Assembly (NCBI RefSeq): GCF_001632365.1
Contig: NW_024468539.1
Span: forward strand, 62,001-126,000
DNA: 64,000 nucleotides
Reading direction: 5' to 3'
Source of the DNA: Laetiporus sulphureus 93-53
Taxonomy: Eukaryota > Basidiomycota > Agaricomycetes > Polyporales > Laetiporaceae
Part shown: in pieces, positions 13,367 through 25,799 of the stretch
Position numbering within the stretch: position 1 is the stretch's first letter
How the letters are laid out: each line of letters begins with the position of its first letter
Position numbers and translations under genes: made by a program
Notes under the pieces: generated by a model
Told to the model about the DNA's origin: nothing
What the model saw: the letters and a program-made list of their open reading frames with translations, nothing else
Database searches by the model: none

Positions 13367-13450
13367 TAAAATAACCCCAAACGATGATGTTTACTGTTCG
13401 TGCAACTGGCTAGGTGCACGAACGACAGACGTCATGATTTGCCGCTATTT
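13367..13450. repeat. Palindrome family, copy 3
   Basis: Core GTGCAACTGGCTAGGTGCAC. The inner arm GTTCGTGCA pairs exactly with TGCACGAAC, an arm sequence not shared by copy 2, which shows arm-to-arm covariation. Confidence 0.8.
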
Positions 13451-13572
13451 GAATAGCAAGAAATGCACCACCACCCATTTTTCACGTGGATGGTCACACT
13501 TTGATGTGGACAGTCAGAAAATGTGGTAAACCGATGGCAAACCCACTGATCTTATACTAGTTTCAACCTATC

Positions 13573-15606
13573 TTGATAAAATATACATTTGAATTATTTT
13601 TAGAATGTTATTGTGTGAATCTGAATAAAAGTGACAATGCAGTCGACACCCCCAGCTGCCAATGCTCATGTCTGGTTGCCACAAGCAGTGAATGTCTTCA
13701 CCATCCCACCCACTATACACTCACTTTGACCATGGAACTTTTGCCAGCTCATCGGTCACTTATGCCACTCGATATTCAGAGCCAAGATGAGTACCTTCCC
13801 AGACTCTATGAATATGAAGGTCATCATCCACTTCATCCTACCGGTGTCCTGTGTGGAAAGACAATCATCATACTGGTGGATGGGACAGATGATGGAAAAA
13901 AGATGGAATTGGAAAGGGTGAAGGACTTGGAAATACCTCTAGGAAAGCTGAATGATATGGATAGGAGGTATCCAGGTGCATCCGCAAATGTTTGCAGAAG
14001 TCATTTAATGATATTAAATGCAATCCAGGTTACTTTGAGATAGGACCTGGCACATGGATCATGAGTAGGGATCAGGATGGAGAGGGAACCCTCTGGATGA
14101 TGCTGTTATCGTGTTCGTGCCATCTGAGTATGTACAAACATTATCACATCTGTGCACGATGTTCAGATGATGTGGTAGTACTTCACAAAGTGCTATGCTC
14201 TATGTGTCACATTCAAAGAGTGAAGAATGCAGATCTTGGGTCCTCGTGAATTCTATACAAGAGACGTCACAGCGTTTAAATGAGACGGTCAAGCAAAACT
14301 GATCGTTAGTGGTACACGATGCTATCCATTTGGATTGTTGGTTGAAAAGCCCCACCTGGCAAATGCGCCCGCAGCAAATGGCAAGATCTATGATGGAAAT
14401 ATTGACGATCCACACCTCCAGATGCAATAGGATTTCTTGAAGGTGCTCATTTTAACCTATGTGACACTGCAGGTATATACTTAACGTGCAATCACAGACT
14501 GTATCTGCGTATGCGACAGATCAGTTTTCAAAGGAGGGGCCTCCAAAGATGGTCAGGAATCTGCAAGATTGCACTAACGTGATCAACACTTCACACATTG
14601 GATGTCCAGATAATGTATTCTTTACATCATGGCAATTGAACCTCGCTCCTGCCCAAGCTGACAATAGTGGTAAGTGACAGCTCTGATGATGTTATCGGTA
14701 TCCCATTTAACAGTGACATTCAGCAAATGAACTCAACAAGTCGATGGGAGTTTTTGGCAAAAAAACACCATGACAACTTTGACAGTGTCATAGGAATGTC
14801 CTGCATGACATGTGGCTCAGATTTGCTGTCAGGATATGACAAGGGACTCTTTTTTTTCCCAGTCTAGGCATATACTTCATTCTCACCCCTAGTCGAGTGA
14901 TCTACTTCACAGGGCGCATAGACCATGGTGAAATGCCTCTCATCACCCCTGCAGGAGAGGAACTGCTGCCTTGGGCATACAGATTCATCACCATAGAATA
15001 CCCATCCAGTGCAATCATCAAAGGCTCATCGAAGCATGCCATGGCAGCTTTACTATGACCACATTACCCAAGTCGAACGAGCCACTATATATAATCCCTG
15101 AGATTACAGGTGTCAAGTAAGTCCTCACATCCCACCATGTATCATAAACCTTAATTTGATTGTCTTTAACAGTTGTTAGATGAACGTGGCATTCCCCAGA
15201 TCAGATCCTGGACCAATCGCTCAAACTTGGCTGAAGATGGACAGCTCATGATGGATCCTGTTGAACATGTCTCGTGGATGGCCCGAGCGACATTGCAACT
15301 TGCCCACACAATGTTTTCACAGCTTCCTGTGACATATCAAATTCACATTGATCCTTCACCATTGGTAACGATCAAAGTGAACATGTCAGCCTCCCCGGAT
15401 AGGATTTGGCTTCAGGATCGGCTGTACACTCACATCGTGATGATGAAGACATCCCAGAACACATGCCGTCCTGACAGCTGTCCAGGTCTAATGTTCGACA
15501 ATGTGTCCTTAGTGATTTTTATGAGAAGGTGGCTCACCATATCTCTATGGCACCAATAAAATATGCCAGCTTATCTGTAAAACCCATTTATCGAAGCAAG
15601 AAAGGT
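13573..15606 (+). pseudogene. Decayed intron-containing gene, unrecognised
   Basis: Plus-strand reading in pieces: 13573-14043 (ends near GASANVCRSHLM), 13992-14160 in another frame (FEIGPGTWIMSRDQDGEGTL), 14236-14450 (PREFYTRDVTAFK-stop-DGQAKL..., CYPFGLLVEKPHLANAPAA), about 14480-15110, and 15173-15559 (DERGIPQIRSWTNRSNLAED). A clear intron remains at about 15117-15170 (GTAAGTCC ... TTTAACAG), so this was once a spliced gene. Stops in the coherent frames are TGA and TAG. The reading reaches ...KPIYRSKK immediately before the Tc1 element. Family unknown. Confidence 0.45.
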
Positions 15607-15607
15607 A

Positions 15608-17215
15608 CAGTGACCCACAAAACTGTTGATAAGATTGCTTACTTCGACTTGTATGGTAAATATCTCCTCAATCACTGGGCCAAATAAATGTTATAAGAGC
15701 TCATTTGAAAGCTTATTATCATGGCTTTCCAATGCAGCTTTGCTTATATTTTAGCATATTTTGATTTTAAGATATTTGATACTCTTTGAGGGCCACTCTT
15801 ATCAACAGTTTTGTGGCACATATTCAGGTTCTACAAAACTCATACTTTCAGTACTTGGTATAGCCTCCCTTTGCCTTCACAACTGCATCCACCCTCCTTG
15901 GCATACTTTCAATCAGATTCTGACACACTTCCTTCCCAATAGCCTCCCATTCCTTCTCTACCCTTTCCCACAACTCAGTAATTCCCTTTGGTGGCTCCTG
16001 ATACTCTGCAAGCTTCTTTTTGAGGTGACCCCACAAATTCTCTATGGGATTGAGATCTGGGGATTGAGAGGGCCATAGCATGGTGTTGAAATCATGGTCT
16101 TTGAACCAATCCTTGGCCTTCTTGCTGGTGTGCTTGGGGTCATTGTCTTGCTGGAACACCACATCCTCCACAGTTTTGCCTCAATCCTCCAGGCTATTCT
16201 GCAGCTCATCCTCCAAAATGCTGACATAAAGGTCTGCATTCATCCTTCCATCAATCTTGCAGGCATACCCCACACCATCCCAGCCCATACAGCCCCACAT
16301 CATCAAGGATCCACCTTCAAACTTCTGGGTCCCTTCCACCAACCTATCACTGAGGCTCTCCCCTGGCTTCTTCCACACCCATTTCCTTCCATCTGACCCC
16401 ATCCTGTTAATCTTTGTCTCATCTGACCATACCACCCTCCTCCAGTCCTCTACAGTCCAATACTGGTGAGCCAAAGCAAAGTCCATCCTCTCCTTCCGAT
16501 GCCTTGCAGAGAGTAAAGGCCTTTTTTGCTTCACTACAGCCTTCATTCCTGCTTCTTCAACCCTCTTCACACTGTCTCTGCACTGACAACCCTCCCAGTA
16601 ATGTCTGCAAGAGCTCTGGCCACAGCAGGAGATGTGGTAGCCTTGCCAGTCTCAATGAGTCGAGTAGCATAGCGAAGATTGGCAGTAGTAAGAAGGGAAG
16701 GACACCCTCCTTTGGCCTTAGAAATGGTGGGGCAGTGTGTGGAGTGCAGTTCACTGATGGTAGAATAGTGTAGCCCAGTCAAAGCTTCATTTTCTTGAAG
16801 AGATTTGCCATTCTGAAGCAAAGCGATGACATGGTTGACAGTTTTAGTAGCAACGGCTTTTGGCATGATGTTGGTTGAGTGTGAAGAGTTGTGTATGGCT
16901 GTTTCTACATTGTTCATGTTGAAACATGATCATTCAATCAATATTCCCACAAGGAACCCTGTCAACACATCAAGAATCACAATATTCTGAGAACTTGTGT
17001 ATGCGCCACAAAACTGTTGATAAGAGTGGCCCTCAAAGAGTATCCAATATCTTGAGATCCACATATGCTAAAAATATAAACAAAATTGCTTTATAAAGCC
17101 ATGATAATAGGCTTTTAAATGAGTTCTTATAACATCTATTTGACCCAGTGGTTGAGAAGATATTTATCATACAAGTCGAAGTAAGCAATCTTATCAACAG
17201 TTTTGTGGGTCACTG
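15608..17215 (-). mobile_element. Tc1/mariner element, 1608 bp, TA target duplication
   Basis: Termini CAGTGACCCACAAAACTG and CAGTTTTGTGGGTCACTG, flanked by TA at 15606-15607 and 17216-17217. The inverted repeats are about 230 bp (15608-15838; 16985-17215) with only scattered differences, so the insertion is fairly recent. Each repeat contains an outer motif ACCCACAAAACTGTTGATAAGA and, about 180 bp inward, a second copy of that motif in the opposite orientation followed by GTGGCCC. The transposase lies on the minus strand inside. Confidence 0.95.
15848..16917 (-). pseudogene. Tc1-family DD34E transposase (two lesions)
   Basis: Cut-and-paste transposase reading 16917 to 15848. The N-terminal part (16917-16567) carries the DNA-binding helix-turn-helix region (NGKSLQENEALTGLHYSTIS). 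The catalytic part has WSDETKINRMGSDGRKWVW (first Asp), VFQQDNDPKHTSKKAKDWF (second Asp) and SPDLNPIENLWGHLKKKL (Glu); 34 residues separate the second Asp and the Glu, as in Tc1. Two defects are visible: a frame shift at about 16570 (VSAETV then VKRVEEAGMK in a different frame) and one in-frame TGA at about 16173 between LED and GKTVEDVV. The rest is intact, so this copy is dead but young. About 350 codons, normal for the family. Confidence 0.93.
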
Positions 17216-17289
17216 TATCTCCTCATTTTTTGTTTTTGTTTTGTTTATTTGTTAACAATGATCATAGAACTGAAATGATCATTGGACGG

Positions 17290-20160
17290 AGATGATCTGT
17301 AGGAGGAACAAAGCAGGCAATGAAGAAAAAGTGCGAGAGTTGCTCCACGATCTTCTTCCATTTCACACTCTAAATAACCAATGCAGCATTTCAGACGCAC
17401 TCAGCAGTACAACCATCAATGAGTGCAAAGTGGACCATGCCCATGGCATTTCAAAACCCGGAGTATATGCAAGGCATGGCCACTCTTTGTGATGATGAGC
17501 TCACCCACTCTTAATTATCCTACATCAGACCTGCTAGTGCAGCGTCCACACCACTTCCTCTGGAGGAAGAAGAGCGAGATGACGAGATGTATGAGATGGT
17601 GGATGGTGATCAACATACACAGTTTGATTTGTATGGAGACAGCATGAAGAATGTGTCGAACCCTGGTATCAAAAGTGTCGAGACCACCATTGCATGACCG
17701 ATATGCGAATTACGAAAATCATCTGCAGGTCGTACTGTCTTACCACCACATTTTCTGCAATGCAATGTCATCACAAAGTGAGAACTTGAATGAATGTGTC
17801 AATGCCTGAGCCTACAGCTCAACTTCAGATACTCGTACAGACCATCAGGTGATGACCTTCGATTTTCTACAAAACATGCATGCGATGCCTGATGATGAGC
17901 ACAAAAATCCTTCAGCCATGTTTGTGGATGAGGAAAATGAGGGTGACAAGAATGAATGTGGAAGAGTGAGCATACCTCAATCCATCGGAACACGAAGGCC
18001 ACTATATCATAAGCAACACTTTGTTGGTGTCACCTCCAATCTGTAACCATGCTATCTCACTGTCCAGGCAAACTCTATCTGGACTCTCTCACTACCATGA
18101 AATGCATCGAAAAACAAGTGCAATTTGACCGGGCACTGAACACCATCAAGAAAGAGATGTCGTCTACCATCGAAGATGTTTTAGCTTCCCTTGACACCGT
18201 AAAGATCTGAAACACAAAGAAATCTCTCTCCTTTACCAAGGCCACACAGTACTGGGAGACAAACAAGAATCTGCATGCCCATGCTAACCTTCTGCATGTT
18301 TTGCATGCAATGGCATGTCAGTGAATCATACTGTCAGAGTGGTTTGGATCTCTTCATTTTATCAAGCTCTGCCGTCAAAAGACACAGTGACTCCTCAGTA
18401 AATGTTATCATGAACCGACTGAACTGATCTTAGCTCGACAGCAAGTGAATTGGCTTGAACATCTAATCTGGATGGTGAAGACCAAACTTCTTACGAGAGC
18501 AAATTTCACAGTAGACTCCAACGATTTCTTTCCATCCCTCACTCCAAGTCGCCAATATCAATCTTGCTCGAAGAAAAACTTTCAGCTATCTGACATCCAA
18601 AGCAACACGAAAATCTCACAGATCATTACGGATATCATTCTATGTTGGATGGATGTGACGAATCACATTACGGTAAATCTCTGCATGGAGTTCATCGATA
18701 TTCTTCTCAGGCACCTCCATCCTGGTGCTCTGCTATTGCCTTTAACTTGGGAGGTGTATGAGAAAACACCTCTCTGGTTACTGAATGACTACATTCAAAA
18801 TAGCCCACATGACCTGTGTCCTGGAATGATGAGCAACTTTATTGATGCTTTGGATCGCAGTTCTCTTCAGCTTCATGATGGCCTCGACTCATACTCCCTG
18901 AAACAGCTGCACCAAAAATGCATTGATTGTCAGGCTGAGACTGATCTGCATGCACAAGGGCCATCCAAATCATCTGGACACCCAGCACAAATCATTATAT
19001 CATCCATTCTCCCTGAAGCTGACATGATCGCCACTGCAGAAAATCACTCAGCAAATAGAACAGCAGACGTGCACGACCTTTCAGAAGACCAATGCAAAAA
19101 TATCATCCTGACTCTGATCAGAGAGGCAGTTCAGCTCATTCAAAAACTGAAAGAAAACTGGCCCTCAGCCTTACGAAAGGTGATGAAAGTGAGAGCTGAT
19201 CACTACATGCCATTTCGTGAGTTTGATAGCTCTTGCAAAGCATACAATGCACTGGGTGGGCTTGCACTAAATGACATCAGATGATATCAATCGTATCACC
19301 TTTTCAGCGCACTGGTCTATCAACACATCATCTTCAGCTCCCCTGCTTATACTCACCCAGATTTTTCACTGGCAAATCGAAGAGCAATCTTCACATCGCT
19401 CGAGGATTGGAAAGAATATCTGATGTTAGTGGAGGAACATTTCTCAGATGAGGTTGATGACCTCAACTTCTTCTGCAACCGATGAACCATCAGCAATTAA
19501 TTTCAGAAAGGTCAAGTTGTCGAGAATGCAGATGCCATGTGGGAGTTCACGAATACTTGCGATCTCAAGCACATGCTGCACAATGGGCCTATTGCATTTT
19601 CAGATATGCTGAAACTGTTAAGAAGAGCTGCAAAAGGAGGAGATAAGCCGGCACTCACGGATACCACTTCAAAGTCAATTCAGGATTTTGAGCCTCTCAC
19701 ACAATACGTATCTCACATGTGCAGATACGGTATACGCCAGGATCGTGAAGTCACCTATCATGGAAGAGGTCGCAGATTCCACTGTGAATTTGAATTCTAA
19801 TGCACTCAAAGGTTTACAGCTCCTTGACCTCCTTCCACTTAGGGAGACCAAAAAGCCTGCAAAAGAAAGTGTGATCAATGCCCTTCACAAAGTCGATGGA
19901 TTCATACGAGATAAATTATCTGTCAAAGAGATTGAAGAACTGTGATATGACCACATTTCTTTGGAGCATACCCTCTGCAAGGTTCCAAGGACAGCTGAGT
20001 TTTTAACTGAACTTCGAAAGCGTAAGGCGCAACTTGGCATGGATGACTCAGCATCAAAAGAGAGCGGTAAATTGCACCCTCCATGAAAGAAGGTCGTGAA
20101 AGGCATCAATGATGCAGATGAAGATGAGGACACATGTGAACAAAGCATTGATGGGTAATG
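17290..20160 (+). pseudogene. Long decayed plus-strand gene, unrecognised
   Basis: From about 18060 to 19930 a single plus-strand reading stays protein-like and helical across some eight stops, nearly all TGA (near 18209, 18324, 18389, 19282, 19485, 19943). Its longest open piece is 18445-19284 (279 codons). Upstream pieces at 17290-17690 and 17849-18046 and a charged C-terminal tail (DADEDEDTCEQ, about 20110-20155) suggest an original protein of roughly 800 residues. No catalytic motif, zinc finger or known TE domain is visible. It starts just right of the Tc1 element, whose right flank looks like an intron, so it may be the continuation of the gene at 13573-15606. Confidence 0.45.
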
Positions 20161-20479
20161 GATCAAATAGTGTACTACAGACCTAGCCGTACGAGGAGAC
20201 ATGATTACTACATAATGATCACCTTCCAATGAGAATTATAACAACTGATTTTTCCACTCAGACATGGCTCTGACACGGCTCAGATATGGACTTCAATTTG
20301 TTCACAAACTGGCTTCATTCAAATTGACTGAGCATGCGTTAACTGAATTTACATTCAACCAATAGGTACAAAGATGCAAATGGAAGCGACCACTTTTCAA
20401 AATACATTTAAGAGCCATTGAACATTATTAGCAGGATGTTGAACCCGGCCTTTAACCCCCCTAGGCCATGAATACAGTG
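20161..20479. other. No gene seen
   Basis: Intergenic stretch between two convergent decayed genes; no repeat or motif recognised. Confidence 0.5.
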
Positions 20480-22720
20480 CAGAAGGTTGAAACCCATCCG
20501 AATCTATCAATCCACATCCTACTCATGTGTCCTTTCCTTGTCCTTGTCCTTCCCCTTCGTACTCATGATGGCCTCATCGTCCTTCTCAGTTGCATTGTCC
20601 CCTTTGTTACTAGGCTCATTCACTGCCAGAGCACTAGCATTTGATGCATTTGCTGAGGACTCGACCTGTCATCGTTGCACAAGCTGGCAAATTTGCCATG
20701 GGGTATGGATAATGTTGAGCTCATCTTCTCCATCATGGTCATTCAAAGTCATCGACGATGATGAGTGTTCCTCAGCAGTGGACTTCCATGGATGCTTAAC
20801 CCTTCGAGAGCCTGCAGCTGGGAGCAGTACATAAGGAATCAAATGCGATGGCACAGGTCCCAAAGCTGAGGGCCCTGCACGAGAATGTAATGAGCAGAGA
20901 CGAGACAGCCTGGATTGTGGAGCAGAGGCTGCAGTGGGGAGATGTGATGGTCCAGGTTTCACCAGTCATTGGGAATTACCGCCCTGTGAGGTTGAGCTGA
21001 TGGGCTCAAGCATGGTACCTTGCTCTCCTCTGATGGAGCGCATGATCAATGAAGGCAGATGGAGCTGTGGGTTAATCTCAGCTGGCAACACACCTCATGC
21101 CTGAGATGGTGGCCCATACAATGGCCATTGAATGAGGATGGGTTCACCGTGCATAACATTATCCAGTCTAATGAACTGCGAAAACTCTACTCTGATCGCA
21201 TCCAGCCTGGAGAATAGGAAATAAATAAAAACGTACAAGTATCGCTATCTTTCAAGGGGTTGAGCTTCACCAATCAGCATGCACCCTTCCTTGAAAGACA
21301 CCACTGGCAGAAATGCCCACACCCATCCCACCGACAGGGTATGTGCAGGTCTTGACAGAGATCGCAGGGCAGCTCAGTGAACTGTGGCTTCAGGTGCCAG
21401 CTCAAGTTCTCAATGCTGGCGTATGCATGGTCGTCTGCCTGCGACATCAAGAACTGTAAAAATCTCACTTCAAATATAAAAATGGAACCACTACCTGAGA
21501 TGCCACTTCAGGGTTGGTTATGATTGGGGCTGAAGATGGAGGTGGTGATCCAGCCAGAGGAGAGGCCATCGAAAGCGTGTCGATAGGTGAGACTGATATA
21601 TCACGTCTGCGTTCATCACACTCCATGGTGAAAGATGATGTTTCTGCACAGTTGCATGATGGCCCCACAACTGCATTATTGCCCACTGCCAAAGGTGCAA
21701 AGGACCCCTGATAATTATGAGTCAGTAACAAGCGACACATAAGTGTGAAATAATCATACTGCTGGTTGCTCTTCACCACCCTCTGAAATCTCTGATTCGA
21801 GATCCTTTTCTCCACGGTAAGCAATGGTAGTGTCCATCTGAAAGCGGCATGGTGAACGAAAAAACAAATGACATGCTGATAAAGTCCTGCCTTCACCTGC
21901 AATGGCTTTTCCACTATCTTCAGCTTTTTCACCATCTTTGGCAGATTTGCTGCCTCTCCAGGGTCATCACAACTAATGCGTGGCTCCTAATGAAGAGAGC
22001 TCAAATATTAAGAACATATTCGGTAACTTGAACTCACTTTCAGATCATGATTGATCCCATGATCAGTGGCAACCTCACCTGATCCAGAGGGCCTTTGCAC
22101 AGATGCCATATGACCGTGACAGTCTCCAGTGTGTTTAATCGATGAACTGGCAGCAGACAGCACAACTGCAGCACCATGATCCACAGAGGCCAGCAAAGAT
22201 GACACTGAAGGTTCAGCCTGGTTCCTCGAAACTGAGGAGGAGAAAATCAGAATTGACCACGATAGCTGGCGATGAACTGATCATGCAGCTACTGATGCTC
22301 CAGGGTGTGTCGAAGATGATGAAGCAATCACTGATGGATCCATTGAAGATCATAACATGGGCCTCACAAGGGCTGCATTCTCATGGGCCTCATCCTCAAT
22401 CACCTCATCCAGAAGTTCAATAAGGACATCACCTGCTTGACCAGGAAACACATGATGAAGGACGTGTGCAGTAACACCAGCGTCATGAAGCAAACTGTAA
22501 ATGTAAATGGTCACAGCCCTGGTGAGGAGGATTGTGTGGTCGTCAAGAGTATTCAATATGCACATGGCCTCCAACTGGTAAAAGTGAGACTGCGCCAACA
22601 TCTCCACCCTCATGCATGCAGTTGTGTATATCTCGTGAACATCCACCAACAGCTCCTCAATGGCAACCTCATATCGAGTGAGCGCATATCTAACAAAGAC
22701 TAACTGACCCTGGAGATAGT
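20480..22720 (-). pseudogene. Decayed Cys-cluster gene
   Basis: Minus-strand pieces 22649-22350 (helical: VDVHEIYTTACMRVEMLAQ), 22205-22008, 21935-21465, 21468-21274 and 20962-20669 are in series and protein-like. The 21468-21274 piece carries a zinc-binding-like cluster CDLCQDLHIPC...CGHFCQWC...C, of the type seen in Agaricomycete TE-associated proteins with Zn2-C6-like clusters. The last piece has RVKHPWKSTAEEHSSSS, an acidic-serine linker. Stops and frame changes make it non-functional. Metal binding is inferred from the cysteine spacing only. Confidence 0.4.
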
Positions 22721-23193
22721 CAATACATTTTATTCAACTCAGGAAATATAGTACAAGCTTACCAATAATCCATAGAGCTCGAACAACTCTCTTCACCAGA
22801 GGTTAATGGTGTCATCTACCATAGGAGGGACCCATGGCAGAACGATCACCTGGGCATGCAGTATCCATCACAATATGTTCTGAAGCAGGTCTTGCAGGAC
22901 CAACATAGTGCCATCATCTGAGATCGCTGACTGAGAGGGTGCGGACATGGTGGAAGTGATGAAATGGTAGTGAAGAAAGCAAGCAGAGGTGTACCAGGAG
23001 CAGAATGAGGCAGGGGAGTAGAACTCCTGAATGACCTGCCTTTATGACACCAACATGTGATAAATGCATGTGAAAGCAACGTCCTCATTTCCTGGATGCT
23101 GTAAGAAGTACTCATATCTCATGGGAAAAATATAGCTCTCACCTTCATGTAAATGAGCTTGGCCCTCCACAATACGCAAACACTGCTGTCCAT
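22721..23193. other. No gene supported
   Basis: Short open frame 23115-22846 minus has no recognisable content. Nothing else identified. Confidence 0.4.
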
Positions 23194-23194
23194 A

Positions 23195-23993
23195 GACAGA
23201 CAAACCTAGATATAACATTGAATACAGGTCTATTCAGAGATTAACACATATCTCAACAATGCTGACACAGCAAGGGTTAAATGCCTTGAAGAATAACAGA
23301 ACACAGAGTGTGTGAATGCTGAACACGAGAACATCAGAGAACTGATGGAATCTGAAATTTTTCCTGCTCACAGATACTTGCCATCCTTGGCAAATGTCTC
23401 TCACCAATGACTCTGTTCTCAAACACAATGCTATCACTGAATAAAGGCATATGTGACCCATAAACTCAGTCCAGAACGTTATCACTGGCCGCCACCAGCA
23501 TTAACTGAACACTTTCAAGGCCTAGAAAACTGAGAGTTCTCATATGAACACATCTTGTTAATCTCAACTCCATGAAAGGACTGCCTCACCAGTGGACAGA
23601 CAAACCTAGATATAACATTTAATACCAGCCTATTCAGAGATTAACTCATACCTCAACAATGCCAACACAGCAAGGGTGAAGTGCCTTGAAGAATAGCAGA
23701 ACACGGAGTGTGTGAACACCGAACACAAAAACATCAAAGAACTGACAGAATCTGTATTTCTCGCTCACAGATACTTGCCATCCTCAGGAAATATCTCCCA
23801 CAAATGACACCATCCCCAAACACAATGATATCACCAAATGAAGGAATCTCTGAGTTGGAAACTTGGTTGAGAATGTTATTACCGGCCACTACCAACAATA
23901 ACTGAACACTCACAATGCCCAGAAAATTGAGAGTGCTGATATGAACACATCTTGTTGATCTGTGCTTGAGAAAAGAACTGCCTCACCGGTGAT
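23195..23993. repeat. Direct tandem duplication, ~400 bp period
   Basis: The unit beginning GACAGACAAACCTAGATATA at 23195 recurs at 23595, and the two ~400 bp units align over their whole length to GAACTGCCTCACCGG with small indels. Divergence is appreciable, so the duplication is old. No coding function seen. Confidence 0.85.
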
Positions 23994-25700
23994 CAACCCC
24001 ATTTAGAATGTCATGATCAGTGATCCATGCACATTCAGCCACATCAGGAAAGTGCAGTGCAGAATGTCGGGTGGCTCTGGGTTGCATGTCCAGAGCCACA
24101 AAGAATAGTTCACATCACAGTATTAACACATTACCAACTCGAGTCAGTGTCACAACCTCCATGAATCTGAAAAGGATATATCCATGTGAAAAGTAATCTC
24201 TGAAAGCAGTTCATTAATCTGCCACCACAACGCCCAACATTGGCACATAAATGCATCTTCAAATGCCTGTATAATAGATGTACATACTGGAAGAAGAAAA
24301 CTATCAGCTAAAACCATGACTGCCCTCAGCCCAGACATTTTCCACAAATGCAAACAGATTTAGCATTACACTGACCCATCGCTGTGATGGAAAGTCGATA
24401 ATGAAAACCAAATGCGACCAAATGGGCCATGAGCATAGCAGTAAGTTTTCATTCAATGAGCTACTATTTACTCTCTACACTGATACAGACATGAAGAATC
24501 TACAAGAAGAAAACCACATTCAGTTTATGTGTAAAATTGTGACTGATATATAATAATGAAAAGCCTTTTCATCAATGGCCAGTATGACAAAAGAGACCGT
24601 TTAAACATCTATATAAACGATAAATAAATCAAGAGATTACAAAAGCATCTCTATCACCATCGTTTCTTTCAGTCAGAACAGAGAGGACCACATTTGACTC
24701 CTCTTGCACGTAGGGGTCAGATGTGATAGCAAACATGCTTTTTCTCATGAGCCTCTGCAACGCAGAGCATTAGTCAGAAGATGTGTTCCTCTGGGAAACC
24801 TGTCTGTGAGAGGAATATATTGAGGATAATTTTAATTCACAGAGCATAATCTCTCTCAGCTCCACTATAACATACAACTTCCAACTTCCTCTGGGATACA
24901 GCAGCCTCAAAAACTATCTTATCTGAGCAGTGGCTGCGACTTTGTCAACAAATCACCAGAGACACTTCCATTTGGGCACTAAGTCAAATGAATAAGCACC
25001 ACATCCTAATCTGGCAACAGACACTCATACAAAATGGGGTTTCCCATCTGACCATTTTGGGAATGAATATAAGTGCTGAATGGAACTTACAATTATCTCA
25101 ACGAGTGATGACTTGGGGCCCATACTTCAAAAAAATTGGTGATACCAACCACCCCGTTATGAGGCCCAACATTTTTCCCAGCGGCAGTGGAGAACAACTG
25201 ATACTTATCAAATACAGAATTAAATGCCTGTCTCCTAAAGGAAATTTTCCACGCTACCATTTCAGGAACAAACATAAGCACTGAGCGTGATTTATCAATC
25301 ACTCAACACGTAACAACTTGCCACCTGTATTTCAAGAAAATTAGTGAACATTGACTGCCCTGGTATCAGGCCTAACATTTTCCACAACCACAAAGTAATG
25401 CCACAATGTACGAGACTGCAAAAAAAATGACCTCAGCACGATCGGTGACTTCGCCACCCAAACAAAAGACGGCCACATCTGCCACAGGGTGGCTCAGGAT
25501 CAGATTGAAAGTGCTATCCATGGTGCACACTCTATGTACTGGCAGTTCATACTGAGAGGACAACATGAGTTACATATAATGCCAGAAATATATACCTCAT
25601 CAGCCATTGAGAAAATCAAAGCCAAACGAGGCCGATGAATCTCAGTGGTATGTTTAGTTTTTGTATGCTGTGGATGAAGAAGTTGAAATGTAGAGCAATA
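23994..25700. repeat. Degenerate repetitive stretch
   Basis: Short phrases recur between 24180-24360 and 24990-25400. For example CCCAACATTTTTCCC near 25170 and CCTAACATTTTCCAC near 25374 lie about 205 bp apart with similar surroundings. No gene is supported; open frames are under 100 codons without resemblance to known proteins. Confidence 0.4.
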
Positions 25701-25799
25701 CAATGTGAAGATCTATTCTCATTGACTGTGTCCAGACTATAATAAATTGAGAAAATATCAAACCAATCATTGTACATCACAAAATGGCAAATGCCAAGG

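Larger units (their letters stand above)
12307..13572. repeat. Non-coding stretch holding three palindromes in a row
   Basis: Between two decayed genes. Open frames such as 12677-13075 have no recognisable content. The stretch carries three copies of the palindrome family (12641-12727, 13216-13312, 13367-13450). The last two are separated by about 55 bp and each is followed shortly by AAATGCACCAC, which suggests local duplication of one unit. Confidence 0.6.
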
